A stretch of 64,000 nucleotides of DNA from Streptomyces sp. NBC_00271 (GTDB taxonomy: Bacteria > Actinomycetota > Actinomycetes > Streptomycetales > Streptomycetaceae): contig NZ_CP108070.1 of NCBI RefSeq assembly GCF_036178845.1, positions 6,820,001 through 6,884,000 on the forward strand, written 5' to 3'. The notes under the pieces were generated by a model that saw nothing but the letters and a program-made list of their open reading frames with translations, did no database searches and was not told where the DNA came from. How positions within the stretch are numbered: position 1 is the first letter of the stretch; the number at the start of each line of letters is the position of its first letter. Made by a program: the position numbers and the translations under genes. Below, one piece after another: positions 19,314 to 27,588 of this stretch.

Positions 19314-19634
19314 CGGGTGGTGCCTCGCTTTCGTGGTCGTGCGCGCTGTGTGGTTCGTGTGACTGTCTTGGCCGTGTCATCCGCGCGGTGCATGTGCGGG
19401 TGTTTCACGTGTTCCGGGTGGTCGCGGCACAGGTTACGGGGGAGTGACGTGCTGTGGCAGTGCCCACCGAGTTGCCGCGAGTTGTCGTGAGTCGCCGGGG
19501 CGGTATCCGAAGAGTTGCCTCGACAGTGCCTAAAGAGTTCGCAATGTCCGAATAGGCCTTGTCGGACGCGGTAGTTCCGGCTTAGCGTCCTTTGGGGACA
19601 CGGACGGGGTGGGTCCGGTCCGTAGGGGGGACAC
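19314..19634. promoter_or_regulatory. Divergent intergenic region with a vegetative-type promoter
   Basis: No gene is supported. The stretch separates fumarylacetoacetase from the ATP-grasp gene. On the plus strand TTGTCG (19559-19564) and TAGCGT (19583-19588), 18 bases apart, resemble a housekeeping Streptomyces promoter for the ATP-grasp operon. A short inverted repeat, GTCCGA/TCGGAC (19546-19551 and 19562-19567), overlaps the -35 element and could be an operator. Confidence 0.5.
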
Positions 19635-20918
19635 GTGGGGGGACCCGTGGCCAGGAGCGTCAGCGGAGTACCGGTCGACGCCGATCGGAACGTTCCGGGC
19701 CTGATCGTGAAGTTTGGCGACTATCCGCTGCACCACGGCGGTGTGGGCGCCATCCGAAGTCTGGGCCGCCTCGGCATACCGATGTATGCGATCACCGAGG
19801 ACCGTTACACGCCTGCCGCGGCCTCGCGCTATCTGCGCCGTGCCTTCGTCTGGCCGACGACGGGGACGGAGGAGCCGGAGCGTCTCGTCGAGGGGTTGCT
19901 GCGGATCGGGGCCCGTATCGGGCGGCCGACGGTGCTCGTCCCGACGGACGAGGAGGCGGCCGTCCTGATCGCCGAGCACCAGGAGGAGCTGGGGGAGCGG
20001 TTTCTCTTCCCCCGGGTCGACGCCAAACTGCCCCGGCGCCTCGCCAGCAAGCAGGGCCTGCACGAACTCTGTGTGGAACACGGCATCCCCAGTCCGGCGG
20101 CGGCCTTTCCGCAGTCGTACGAGGAGATCGTGGAGTTCGCCGAGAGCGCTCGGTTTCCGATCGTCGCCAAGAACCGGGAGGCGTTCGTTCGCCGCAGCCA
20201 GCCGGCGGTGAACGGGACGACGAGGATCGCGACCCGGGAGGGGCTGCTGTCACTCGCCCGGGACTGGGGTGATCAGCCGGGCGTGATCCTCCAGGAGTAC
20301 CTGCCCAGGGAGGAGGCGGAGGACTGGATCGTGCACGCGTACTTCGACGCGGACTCGACGCCGCTCGCGATGTTCACGGGCGTGAAGGTCCGCTCCTGGC
20401 CGCCGCACGCGGGAATGACGGCGAACGCGTACGTCGTCGACAATCCGGAACTCGCGGACCTCGCCGCACGTTTCATCAAACAGATCGGCTTCAGCGGCGT
20501 CATCGACCTCGACCTGCGCTTCGACCGGCGCGACGGGCAGTACAAACTCCTCGACTTCAACCCCCGGATGGGCGCGCAGTTCCGGCTCTTCGAGAACGAG
20601 TCGGGGATCGACGTCGTCCGGGCCATGCATCTCGACCTGACCGGGCGCACCGTTCCCGAAGGGGAACAACGGGCCGGTCACCGGTACATCGTGGAGAACA
20701 TCGACCTGCCGGCCCTGCTCGCCTACCGGCGCAGCGGCTACACGACCCCGCACGCGCCGACTCGCGCGAGTGGCACGGAGCTGGCCTGGCTCGCGGGTGA
20801 CGACCTGCGGCCGTTCTTCACGATGCTCGCGCGCTTCGTGCGGCCGGGCGCGAGGCATCTCTATCAGCTGTGGCGGACCAACCGCCGTGGCAACAGCACC
20901 AGTACGACCACGAAGTGA
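19635..20918 (+). CDS. ATP-grasp carboxylate ligase of unknown substrate
   Basis: This 427-residue protein has an ATP-grasp fold. After an N-terminal preATP-grasp region (GLIVKFGDYPLHHGGVGAIR), it shows ATP- and metal-binding segments: FPIVAKNREAF, VILQEYLPREEAEDWIVHAY, and the distal GVIDLDLRFD plus LLDFNPRMGAQFRLF. ATP-grasp enzymes join a carboxylate to an amine or similar nucleophile through an acyl-phosphate. It forms a two-gene unit with the FAD oxidoreductase 27 bases downstream. The start is GTG 19635 after AGGGGGG; GTG 19647 is an alternative. The substrate is unknown. Confidence 0.82.
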   Translation: MGGPVARSVSGVPVDADRNVPGLIVKFGDYPLHHGGVGAIRSLGRLGIPMYAITEDRYTPAAASRYLRRAFVWPTTGTEEPERLVEGLLRIGARIGRPTVLVPTDEEAAVLIAEHQEELGERFLFPRVDAKLPRRLASKQGLHELCVEHGIPSPAAAFPQSYEEIVEFAESARFPIVAKNREAFVRRSQPAVNGTTRIATREGLLSLARDWGDQPGVILQEYLPREEAEDWIVHAYFDADSTPLAMFTGVKVRSWPPHAGMTANAYVVDNPELADLAARFIKQIGFSGVIDLDLRFDRRDGQYKLLDFNPRMGAQFRLFENESGIDVVRAMHLDLTGRTVPEGEQRAGHRYIVENIDLPALLAYRRSGYTTPHAPTRASGTELAWLAGDDLRPFFTMLARFVRPGARHLYQLWRTNRRGNSTSTTTK

Positions 20919-20945
20919 CGAAAGTACGTCCTGGGGAGGGACTTC

Positions 20946-22148
20946 GTGATTCATCCGGTAGCAGTCATCGGTGCCGGCCCGTTCGGCCTGTCCACCGCCG
21001 CCCATCTGCGGGCGCGTGGCATCCCGGTGCGTGTGTTCGGCGAGCCCATGGTGAGCTGGCGTGACCACATGCCCGAGGGGATGCTCCTCAAGTCGACCCC
21101 GGTCGCGTCCAGTCTCGACGCCCCGCAGCCCGGCCACACGATCGCCGACTACTGCGACGCGGCGGGGATCCGCCGGCTCGTCACGGACGAGGACATCATT
21201 CCGGTCGAGACGTTCATCGCGTACGGCGAGTGGTTCCAGCAGAAGCTGGTGCCCGAGCTGGAGCGGGTGCGGGTGGTGTCCGTCGACCGCCGGGGCAGCG
21301 AGGGCTTCGAACTCAAGCTGGACTCGGGGGAGTCGTTCACGGCGCGGGCGGTCGTCGTGGCCACGGGACTGTACGGACTCGCCCATCTGCCACCCGAACT
21401 GGGCGGCGCGGCGGCGGACGGACCCACACCCACCGGCCCCGTCTCGCACAGTTCCCAGCACCACGACCTCACCCGGTTCTCCGGCAAGGAACTGATCGTC
21501 GTCGGCGCGGGCCAGTCCGCGCTGGAGACGGCGGCGCTCGCGGCGGAGGCGGGCGCGCAGGTCCGGGTGGTGTCCCGGGGACGGGGCAGGGTCGCCTTCG
21601 GCGCACCGCCCTGGAAGCAGCCGAAGCTGCGTCCCGAGTCGCCCTTCGGGCGCGCCTGGTCCCTGTGGGCGCTCAGCTACTACCCGCATCCGTACCGCTA
21701 TCTGCCCGGCGAGGCCCGGCACTACCTGGTCCGCCGGGTGCTCGGCCCCCTCGGGGCGTGGTGGCTGCGCGACCGCTTCGAGGGCAAGGTCGAGGTCAGC
21801 GAGGTCTCCGGGATCGTTCGCGCCGACGTCTCGGACGGGCGTCCGGTCCTCTCCGTGCAGACCCTGGGCGGCCGGGCCGAGGAGCTCGCCGCCGACCATG
21901 TCATCGCGGCGACCGGATATCGCGTCGACATCGCCGCGATGGACTTCCTGGGACACGAGTTGCGTACGGCACTCGCGGTGAGCCGCGGCACTCCCAAGCT
22001 CGGTGCGGGGTACTGCTCCTCGGTGCCCGGGCTGTACTTCACGGGGTTGCCGGCGGCAGCTTCGTACGGGCCGGTGATGCGGTTCGTGTGCGGTACGGAG
22101 TTCGCTTCGCCGCGGCTGGCCAAGCACTTGGCGGGCGCGCACGCATGA
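20946..22148 (+). CDS. FAD/NAD(P)-dependent oxidoreductase (flavin monooxygenase-like)
   Basis: This 400-residue protein has two Rossmann motifs, VIGAGPFGLS near the start (FAD) and VVGAGQSALE near residue 183 (NAD(P)H). ATGYRVDIAAMDFL is the usual C-terminal signature of class B flavin monooxygenases and related reductases. It is co-oriented with the ATP-grasp gene and has a good GGGAGG before GTG 20946. Together they could oxidise and ligate a small metabolite, but no product is known to me. It could also be a reductase; the hydroxylase reading is only a family guess. Confidence 0.82.
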   Translation: MIHPVAVIGAGPFGLSTAAHLRARGIPVRVFGEPMVSWRDHMPEGMLLKSTPVASSLDAPQPGHTIADYCDAAGIRRLVTDEDIIPVETFIAYGEWFQQKLVPELERVRVVSVDRRGSEGFELKLDSGESFTARAVVVATGLYGLAHLPPELGGAAADGPTPTGPVSHSSQHHDLTRFSGKELIVVGAGQSALETAALAAEAGAQVRVVSRGRGRVAFGAPPWKQPKLRPESPFGRAWSLWALSYYPHPYRYLPGEARHYLVRRVLGPLGAWWLRDRFEGKVEVSEVSGIVRADVSDGRPVLSVQTLGGRAEELAADHVIAATGYRVDIAAMDFLGHELRTALAVSRGTPKLGAGYCSSVPGLYFTGLPAAASYGPVMRFVCGTEFASPRLAKHLAGAHA

Positions 22149-22452
22149 GGTGACGGGGGGCCGTACGGCCGGAGGGGTCGGTGACCGGTGGGCCACGCCG
22201 TGGGCGGGGCCCAACCCGCCGCGTCGGAGCTCGTGTTGGGTTCAGGCGGCCACAGTCACCGCAGCCGCGTCATCCTCTGGAGTGACATTCCGCTCGGAGT
22301 CTTTTCGTATCGCCCGCTTCGGTGGGCGGGGGCGGAAGTGCACTTTGTACGCCCGGTACGCCTCGTACGGTGAACGCAGTTGCTGACGGGATACCGGACG
22401 TCGTCCGGTTCCCGCCGGGCCGACGAGTCGTTCGATCCGTATTCTTCGGATC
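22149..22452. other. Intergenic stretch with hairpin abutting the HAD gene
   Basis: No gene is supported. The sequence ends in GATCCG-TATTCTT-CGGATC (22434-22452), a 6-bp hairpin directly touching the ATG at 22453. TATTCT inside its loop could be a -10 element, which would give a leaderless mRNA; no ribosome-binding site is seen. Confidence 0.4.
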
Positions 22453-23409
22453 ATGGCCGCTCCGACTGCATATTCACTTATCGCCACTGACCTGGACGGA
22501 ACGCTGCTCCGCGGCGACGACACCCTCTCCGACCGGTCCCGGGCCGCGTTGGAGAGGGTCGCCGAGGCGGGCGCCCGACACCTGGTCGTGACGGGGCGCC
22601 CGGCGCCGAGAGTACGACCGTTGCTCGACGAACTCGGCGGCGCGGGGCTGGCGGTGTGCGGGCAGGGGGCGCAGCTGTACGACGCGGCGGCGGACCGACT
22701 GCTGTGGTCGGTGACCCTGGACAGGGAACTCGCGGAGACCGCGCTCGGCAAGATCGAGGCGGAAGTCGGGCTGCTCTACGCCGCGGTGGACCAGGACGGC
22801 GTGGACGGGCTGACGCTCATCGAGCCGGGGTACGTGATGCCGCATCCGACGCTTCCGGCGGTACGGGTGCGCCACCGCGACGACCTGTGGACGGAGCGGA
22901 TCAGCAAGGTGTTGCTCCGTCACCCGTCGCTGTCCGACGACGAGTTGGCGTCGGCGGCCCGGGGTGTGGTGGGCTCGCTGGCCACCGTCACCATGTCGGG
23001 GCCCGGGACCGTCGAACTCCAGCCATGCGGCGTGACCAAGGCAACCGGTCTGGCGCTCGCCGCCGCCCACCTCGGTCTCACCCCCGCCGCCACCATCGCC
23101 TTCGGCGACATGCCCAACGACATCCCCATGTTCGACTGGGCCGCCCGGGGGGTCGCCATGGCCAACGCCCATCCGGAGCTGAAGGCGGTGGCCGACGAGG
23201 TGACGTTGTCGAACGAGGACGACGGGATCGCGGTGGTGCTGGAGCGGCTGTTCCCGTGCCGGTCGGATCGGTTCCGGGAGTCCGGAGAGCCCGGTGGGTC
23301 CCGGCAGCTCTCCGAGTCTCTCCGACCTCATCAGCCGTATCAGCCGCATCAGCCCCGGCAGTCGTACCAGCCCTACCGGCCCAACCAGCCCCACCAGTCC
23401 TGTCAGTAG
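22453..23409 (+). CDS. HAD-superfamily (Cof-type) phosphatase
   Basis: This 318-residue protein is a Cof/IIB HAD hydrolase that dephosphorylates small phosphates. It carries motif I (ATDLDGTLL, nucleophile D13 and D15), motif II in LVVTGRPAPR, and motif IV FGDMPNDIPMFDWA. The last 45 residues are an odd tail rich in Gln, Pro, Tyr and His (repeats of HQP/YQP), encoded by near-identical 9-base units; this lies outside the HAD fold. There is no ribosome-binding site, so leaderless translation is plausible. Its stop overlaps the convergent LysM gene by seven bases. Confidence 0.87.
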   Translation: MAAPTAYSLIATDLDGTLLRGDDTLSDRSRAALERVAEAGARHLVVTGRPAPRVRPLLDELGGAGLAVCGQGAQLYDAAADRLLWSVTLDRELAETALGKIEAEVGLLYAAVDQDGVDGLTLIEPGYVMPHPTLPAVRVRHRDDLWTERISKVLLRHPSLSDDELASAARGVVGSLATVTMSGPGTVELQPCGVTKATGLALAAAHLGLTPAATIAFGDMPNDIPMFDWAARGVAMANAHPELKAVADEVTLSNEDDGIAVVLERLFPCRSDRFRESGEPGGSRQLSESLRPHQPYQPHQPRQSYQPYRPNQPHQSCQ

Positions 23410-24101
23410 GCCCCGTTGACGTTGTCGATCGAGCCGTACTTGTGCGCCGCGTAGTTGCAGGCCGCCGTGATGTTCGCGACCGGGTCGTAGGGGTTCATCG
23501 ACGTGCCCGGCACGTGGTAGGCCTTGAACGTGGGGTCGATGACCTGGAGCAGGCCCTTGGAGGGGATGCCGGCCTTGGCGTTGGAGTCCCAGTTGTTGAT
23601 GGCCAGGGGGTTTCCGGAGGACTCGCGCATGACGTTGCGGTGGATGCCGTTGTAGGTGCCGGGAATCTTGTTGCGGGCCATGATGTCCAGCGAGTGCTTG
23701 ATCCATCCGTCGAGGTTGTTCGCGTACGTCTTCGACGTGGTGGGCGCCGTCTTAGCCGGGGTCTTCTTGGCGGGGATTTGGACGGTTTTGGTGCCCACGG
23801 TCAGGGTGAGGCCCGGACGGAGCGTCGTCGGGTTGGGGCCTATGACCGCGCGGTTGGCGGCGTACAGCTTCGCCGCGCCGCCGCTCTTGGGGTACTTCTG
23901 CGCGATCTTGGCCAGGGTGTCGCCCGCGACCACCTTGTACGTGATGAGCTGGACATCAGTGGTGGTGGCCGTGGCGGCCTGCGCGCAGGCCGCGCTCACG
24001 AGCGGAAGGGCGAGTGTGACTCCGCCCATTCCCGCGGCGAGGATGCCCCGAGTGAGCATGCCGTGGATCTTGAAGCTGCGGTGCTTGCCTCGTGCGGACA
24101 T
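23403..24101 (-). CDS. Secreted LysM / transglycosylase-like cell-wall protein
   Basis: This 232-residue protein probably cleaves or remodels peptidoglycan outside the cell. It has an N-terminal signal peptide (about residues 1-43), a LysM domain (YKVVAGDTLAKIAQKY, about 55-100), a Lys/Thr/Pro linker, and a transglycosylase SLT-like domain. The domain has RESSGNPLAINNWD (probable catalytic E160) and GIPSKGLLQVIDPTFKAYH. I chose ATG 24101 over a longer frame because GAGAGG precedes it and the peptide then starts with a normal signal sequence. A probable c-di-AMP riboswitch lies in its leader. Confidence 0.88.
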   Translation of the reverse strand: MSARGKHRSFKIHGMLTRGILAAGMGGVTLALPLVSAACAQAATATTTDVQLITYKVVAGDTLAKIAQKYPKSGGAAKLYAANRAVIGPNPTTLRPGLTLTVGTKTVQIPAKKTPAKTAPTTSKTYANNLDGWIKHSLDIMARNKIPGTYNGIHRNVMRESSGNPLAINNWDSNAKAGIPSKGLLQVIDPTFKAYHVPGTSMNPYDPVANITAACNYAAHKYGSIDNVNGAY

Positions 24102-24117
24102 GGCGAATTCCTCTCCG

Positions 24118-24310
24118 GCGCCTGCGAAGTGAGCTGTCGGGTTCGGGCGGGAGCTGCCCGGCCGCACGGTGTGTGCGACTTCACCCCTAGCCGTTCCGGT
24201 GTCCGGATCGGCGGCTTACCTGGGTCCCCCGCTCCTGCCGTGCGTGTGTGTGGGTGGCTGGGATGTTCCGGTCGGCGGCAGGATTGGGCGGTCCGTCCGG
24301 ATTGACGTGA
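24118..24310 (-). promoter_or_regulatory. Probable ydaO-type c-di-AMP riboswitch
   Basis: The minus-strand leader of the LysM/transglycosylase gene contains GGGGGACCCA (complement of 24221-24230). About 40 bases downstream comes CTAGGGGTGAAGTCGCAC (complement of 24173-24190), with GC-rich arms on both sides. These two blocks are signatures of the ydaO/yuaA motif, which binds cyclic di-AMP. In Streptomyces this class sits before cell-wall hydrolase genes such as rpfA. The borders given are approximate. Confidence 0.75.
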
Positions 24311-24538
24311 ACGTATGCGAGAGCACATGTCCGGAACAAGCCCTCATTTCCCGGTGTAGATCGCTTTCACCTGGGCAATACGAGGGAGAAAATGCCCGAT
24401 TAATCCGGAACGTGACACTCAACTTGCCTTATGCAAAGGGGGAGTCGTCAAGACGGGATAAAGAGCCCACCCTGTATGGGAGTGACCCAATTCACGCGAC
24501 CAAGCAGAAATAAAGCGGCACTGGCGGCAAATCGGACA
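24311..24538. other. Relatively AT-rich spacer upstream of the riboswitch
   Basis: No gene is supported. The stretch is clearly lower in GC than its surroundings and probably holds the promoter of the LysM gene on the minus strand; I could not pick a convincing -35/-10 pair. Confidence 0.4.
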
Positions 24539-25480
24539 TCACGCCTCGAGTGTCCAGGCCGGTGAGTCCGCGGGCGGAGCCGGGCGGACCTCCCCCGCGG
24601 ACAGGTCCGTGTCGAGGTCGTCGTCGGGGAGCCGGCCGGCGTTGGGGTTGAAGTAGAGGCCGTAGGCCCAATATTCGGGGAGTTCGTGGCGCATCAGGTC
24701 CGGGTGGGGCCCGAACTCCTGCCCCGCGTAAGCCCTGTTGGTCCTCGTCACCGCCTCGGCCCGGGGGATTCTTCGCTCCCACGTCCGATGGAAGACCACC
24801 TCGTTGCCGTCCTTGCGGATCAGCTCGTTCGAGGTGACGAACTCCCGGGCGTCGCAGCTGAGTTCGGAGCGTGTCTCGACCCGGGCGTCCCAGGGCGGCT
24901 CCGGGCGGTGCAGACGGATCGACGTCGTCGAGAGGTACGGGCGGAGAGCGGGTTCGGCTCGTCGATGGTGTACGCGCCCGGGTCCGACTCCCTTGCTCGC
25001 ACCGGAAGTTCGAGGGAAGACACGTCCTCCGTAGAGCCCGGTTTCCAGGAGACCGCCTGGTCGGGGCCCTAGCGCGCTGACAGGTTCAGAGCACCCCGGG
25101 TCACCAGCGTCGAGGAACCGTCGGCAGCGACGTCGGCGGAGGCGGACCCTGGGGCGCCCCGGGGTCCAGGTCCCCCCGGGACCTCGAACTCGAAGCGGGC
25201 CGACCTCGCGCCCTCCTCCCGCTGGTTCGGCGGCAGGCCCGCGTCGTTCCCGACGGGGCGGAAACGGCCCGCGTCCACGCCCGTGTGCTGAGGGGAGCGC
25301 ACCAGCACGGTGCGCCCCGCAGCGCGTACGCGATCGGGGTCGCGGAGGGGGAGGGTCAGGCGGTGTCGCCCACCCAGCGGCCGGGGAGGGACGGGTACGT
25401 CGTCGCCGGGGGGTGCCGCGGCCATGACGTCACGGTTGCTCACGCCGGGGTCGGACTGTTGATCACACCGAGGTCGGGAT

Positions 25481-25543
25481 GGCCGATCGCGTCAGGGTCC
25501 GGGTCCGGGCCTGACCCGGCCCTTGACCCCGACGCGATCGGCC
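25481..25543. repeat. Long inverted repeat within the hydrolase pseudogene
   Basis: Bases 25481-25499 pair with 25525-25543 with one mismatch; the arms contain GGCCGATCGCGTC and its complement. The core also holds a smaller GGGTC/GACCC repeat. It lies where the pseudogene has lost its frame and may be a product or cause of the decay. Confidence 0.75.
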
Positions 25544-25706
25544 GGCCTGAGCCAGTAGTCCCACCACCCCGGCGTCTCCTGGAGGAAGCCGATCGCCGGG
25601 CCCGGCGGCAGGCCTCGGTCCGGGTCCCTCCGTATCCCCATCCTCGCGATCCCCCGTCCTCGCACACACTGGCGTGGCGCCAGTACGCGTCCCGGGTCGG
25701 GTGGGA

Positions 25707-25736
25707 CAGCCACGTACAGCCACCTACAGCCACGTA
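25707..25736. repeat. Three 10-bp tandem repeats disrupting the pseudogene
   Basis: CAGCCACGTA, CAGCCACCTA and CAGCCACGTA follow one another. On the minus strand they fall exactly in the HTWLSH region of the hydrolase. Two extra copies would add 20 bases and shift the frame. Confidence 0.8.
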
Positions 25737-26358
25737 TGGATGAACGGCTCCACCGTCTCCAGGCGCTTCACCCACATGGCGCGCCACACTCGCCCTCCCC
25801 ATACGGGTCCGTCGGCACGCCCTCCGAGTTGCCGTGACCGCGGGCATCCACCCGGACGGACGCGTAGCCGTGGCCCGCGTACCAGGGGTGGAGCTGCCAG
25901 TCGCGTGGCGCGGTCCGGTCGGTGAGCCGGTCCGGGAGATATTCGAGGAGCGCGGGGACGGGCGCGTCGGTCAGCGGGCGCCACACGCGCGCGTGCAGGC
26001 GGATGCCGTCCGGGAGCGGGATCCACAGATCCTCGTGAGTCGTCTCGTGGGAGAAGGGCGTACGGATGTGCATGCTCATCACGGTCACATCCGGTCATAT
26101 CGACCGATCGGGAACATACCGCCCGTGATCCCGTACCGCCCAGGTGCGGGACTGTCTGCCGCTCGGGGGACATCAGGTGGCGGGGGAGAGGGAAGTCGGG
26201 AGGAAGTCGGCAGTGGGGACGGTGGGCGCTCGTGGTGATCGAAACGTGACCGGATACGCTGACTTGAGTGATGGCAGCGACACATCGACAAACCGTGTCA
26301 TCGACCGAATGATCGACCGAGTTCGCCATGTGATCGTCAGCAGACAGGAGAACCTCTC

Positions 26359-27369
26359 GTGACCGTCGTCGGGCCGTTCGGGCTGAGCGTGCGGGACCAG
26401 GCTCTCGAAGCCGATGTCCAGGCCGGATTGACGGCTGTGGAGGAGGGCTTGCTCGAAGTCACCAAGAGCGAGGTCCCCTTCATCACAGAGGCCGCGCAGC
26501 ACCTGCTGCGCGCCGGCGGGAAGCGGTTCCGTCCGCTGCTCGTGATGCTCGCCGCGCAGTTCGGTGACCCCTACGCGCCGGGTGTCGTGCCCTCGGCCGT
26601 GGTCGTCGAACTGACCCATCTCGCCACCCTGTACCACGACGACGTGATGGACGAGGCCGACGCGCGGCGCGGCGTGCCCAGCGCGAACACCCGCTGGGGC
26701 AACTCGGTCGCCGTACTGACCGGCGACTTCCTCTTCGCGCGCGCGTCCCACACCCTGGCCGACCTCGGGCCCGAGGCCGTCCGTATCCAGGCCGAGGCGT
26801 TCGAGCGGCTCGTCACCGGACAGATCCTGGAGACGGCGGGGCCGCGCGACGGGCGCGACCCGGTCGACCACTACCTCGACGTGCTCAGCGGCAAGACCGG
26901 CTCGCTGGTCGCCGTGGCATGCCGGTTCGGCGCGATGATGTCGGGCGCCGACGAGACGGTCGTGGACGTGCTGACGCAGTACGGGGAGCGGCTGGGCGTC
27001 GCCTTCCAGCTCGCGGACGATGTGCTGGACATCGCCTCCGACTCCCACGAGTCCGGGAAGACGCCCGGTACGGACCTGCGCGAGGGCATCGCCACGCTGC
27101 CGGTGCTGCGGCTGCGTGAGCGGGCGGAGCGGCTCGGTCTCGCCGAGGACATCGCGCTGTGCGAGCTGCTCGACTCCGACCTCACGGACGACGACCGGCA
27201 CGCGGAGGCGCTGGCCCTGCTGCGGGCGCATCCCGCGCTGGAGCAGGCCCGCCGTGACACCGTGCGGTACGCGGAGGAAGCCCGCGCCGCGCTCGTCCCG
27301 CTCCCCGAGTGCGACGCGAAGGCGGCGCTCATGGAGCTGGTGGACGCGGTGGTGCACCGGGCCGGATAG
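26359..27369 (+). CDS. Long-chain polyprenyl diphosphate synthase
   Basis: This 336-residue trans-prenyltransferase condenses isopentenyl diphosphate onto allylic diphosphates. It has GGKRFRPLLV, the first Asp-rich motif LYHDDVMDEAD (D94, D95, D98) and the second, QLADDVLDIASD (D220, D221, D224). Five residues before the first motif there is no bulky Phe/Tyr block, which fits a long chain. Streptomyces use menaquinone, and the two nuo clusters in this window need it, so heptaprenyl- or octa/nonaprenyl-type synthesis is likely. The start is GTG 26359, with CAGGAGA nine bases upstream. Chain length cannot be read from sequence with certainty. Confidence 0.9.
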   Translation: MTVVGPFGLSVRDQALEADVQAGLTAVEEGLLEVTKSEVPFITEAAQHLLRAGGKRFRPLLVMLAAQFGDPYAPGVVPSAVVVELTHLATLYHDDVMDEADARRGVPSANTRWGNSVAVLTGDFLFARASHTLADLGPEAVRIQAEAFERLVTGQILETAGPRDGRDPVDHYLDVLSGKTGSLVAVACRFGAMMSGADETVVDVLTQYGERLGVAFQLADDVLDIASDSHESGKTPGTDLREGIATLPVLRLRERAERLGLAEDIALCELLDSDLTDDDRHAEALALLRAHPALEQARRDTVRYAEEARAALVPLPECDAKAALMELVDAVVHRAG

Positions 27370-27477
27370 GTGCCCGGAGCGAGCCCCTGCCTGGGCGAGC
27401 CCCTGCCGGAGCGAGCCGCTACCGGAGCGGCCCACTGGCGTACGCCCTCCCCGGGTGTCGACGCGGGCCCTCCCCCC

Positions 27478-27493
27478 TGTGACGCACGTCACA
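27478..27493. promoter_or_regulatory. Crp-like palindrome TGTGA-N6-TCACA
   Basis: TGTGACG-CA-CGTCACA is a perfect 16-base palindrome that matches the Crp consensus exactly. It lies 96 bases before the CHRD gene. Streptomyces encodes a Crp protein with similar site preference; direct control is inferred. Confidence 0.55.
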
Positions 27494-27541
27494 TTGCTGG
27501 ATTGAGTCCAGAGTAGGAATCGGTCCGTACTCCCGCACAGA

Positions 27542-27564
27542 AGCTGACGCAGGGGGCGTCAGCT
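27542..27564 (+). other. Perfect leader hairpin before the CHRD gene
   Basis: AGCTGACGC-AGGGG-GCGTCAGCT forms a perfect 9-bp stem with a 5-base loop, just before the GGGGAGA ribosome-binding site (from 27572). It could affect translation or mRNA stability. Confidence 0.5.
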
Positions 27565-27588
27565 GCATTACGGGGAGAAAAAAGAATC

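Larger units (their letters stand above)
24539..26088 (-). pseudogene. Decayed CocE/NonD-family hydrolase
   Basis: Fragments of one serine hydrolase of the CocE/NonD family (X-Pro dipeptidyl-peptidase-like) occur in order but in different frames. The N-terminus (26088 down) reads DLWIPLPDGIRLHARVWRPL and VRVDARGHGNSEGVPTDPYG. The reading then jumps to WVKRLETVEPFIHTW, so the nucleophile region (GxSxGG) is missing. Next come TRDAYWRHASVCEDG, LPPGPAIGFLQE, SPQHTGVDAGRF, AYTIDEPNPLSART and, in yet another frame, ARVETRSELSCDAREFVTSN and EVVFHRTWERRIPRAE. I count at least four frame changes plus a deletion. About 65 residues after RIPRAE are unidentified (YWAYGLYFNPNAGRL). Confidence 0.82.

Noticed and set aside
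24169..24513. A 114-residue plus-strand protein over the riboswitch region
   Set aside because: It overlaps the predicted riboswitch on the other strand, lacks a ribosome-binding site and has no recognisable domain.
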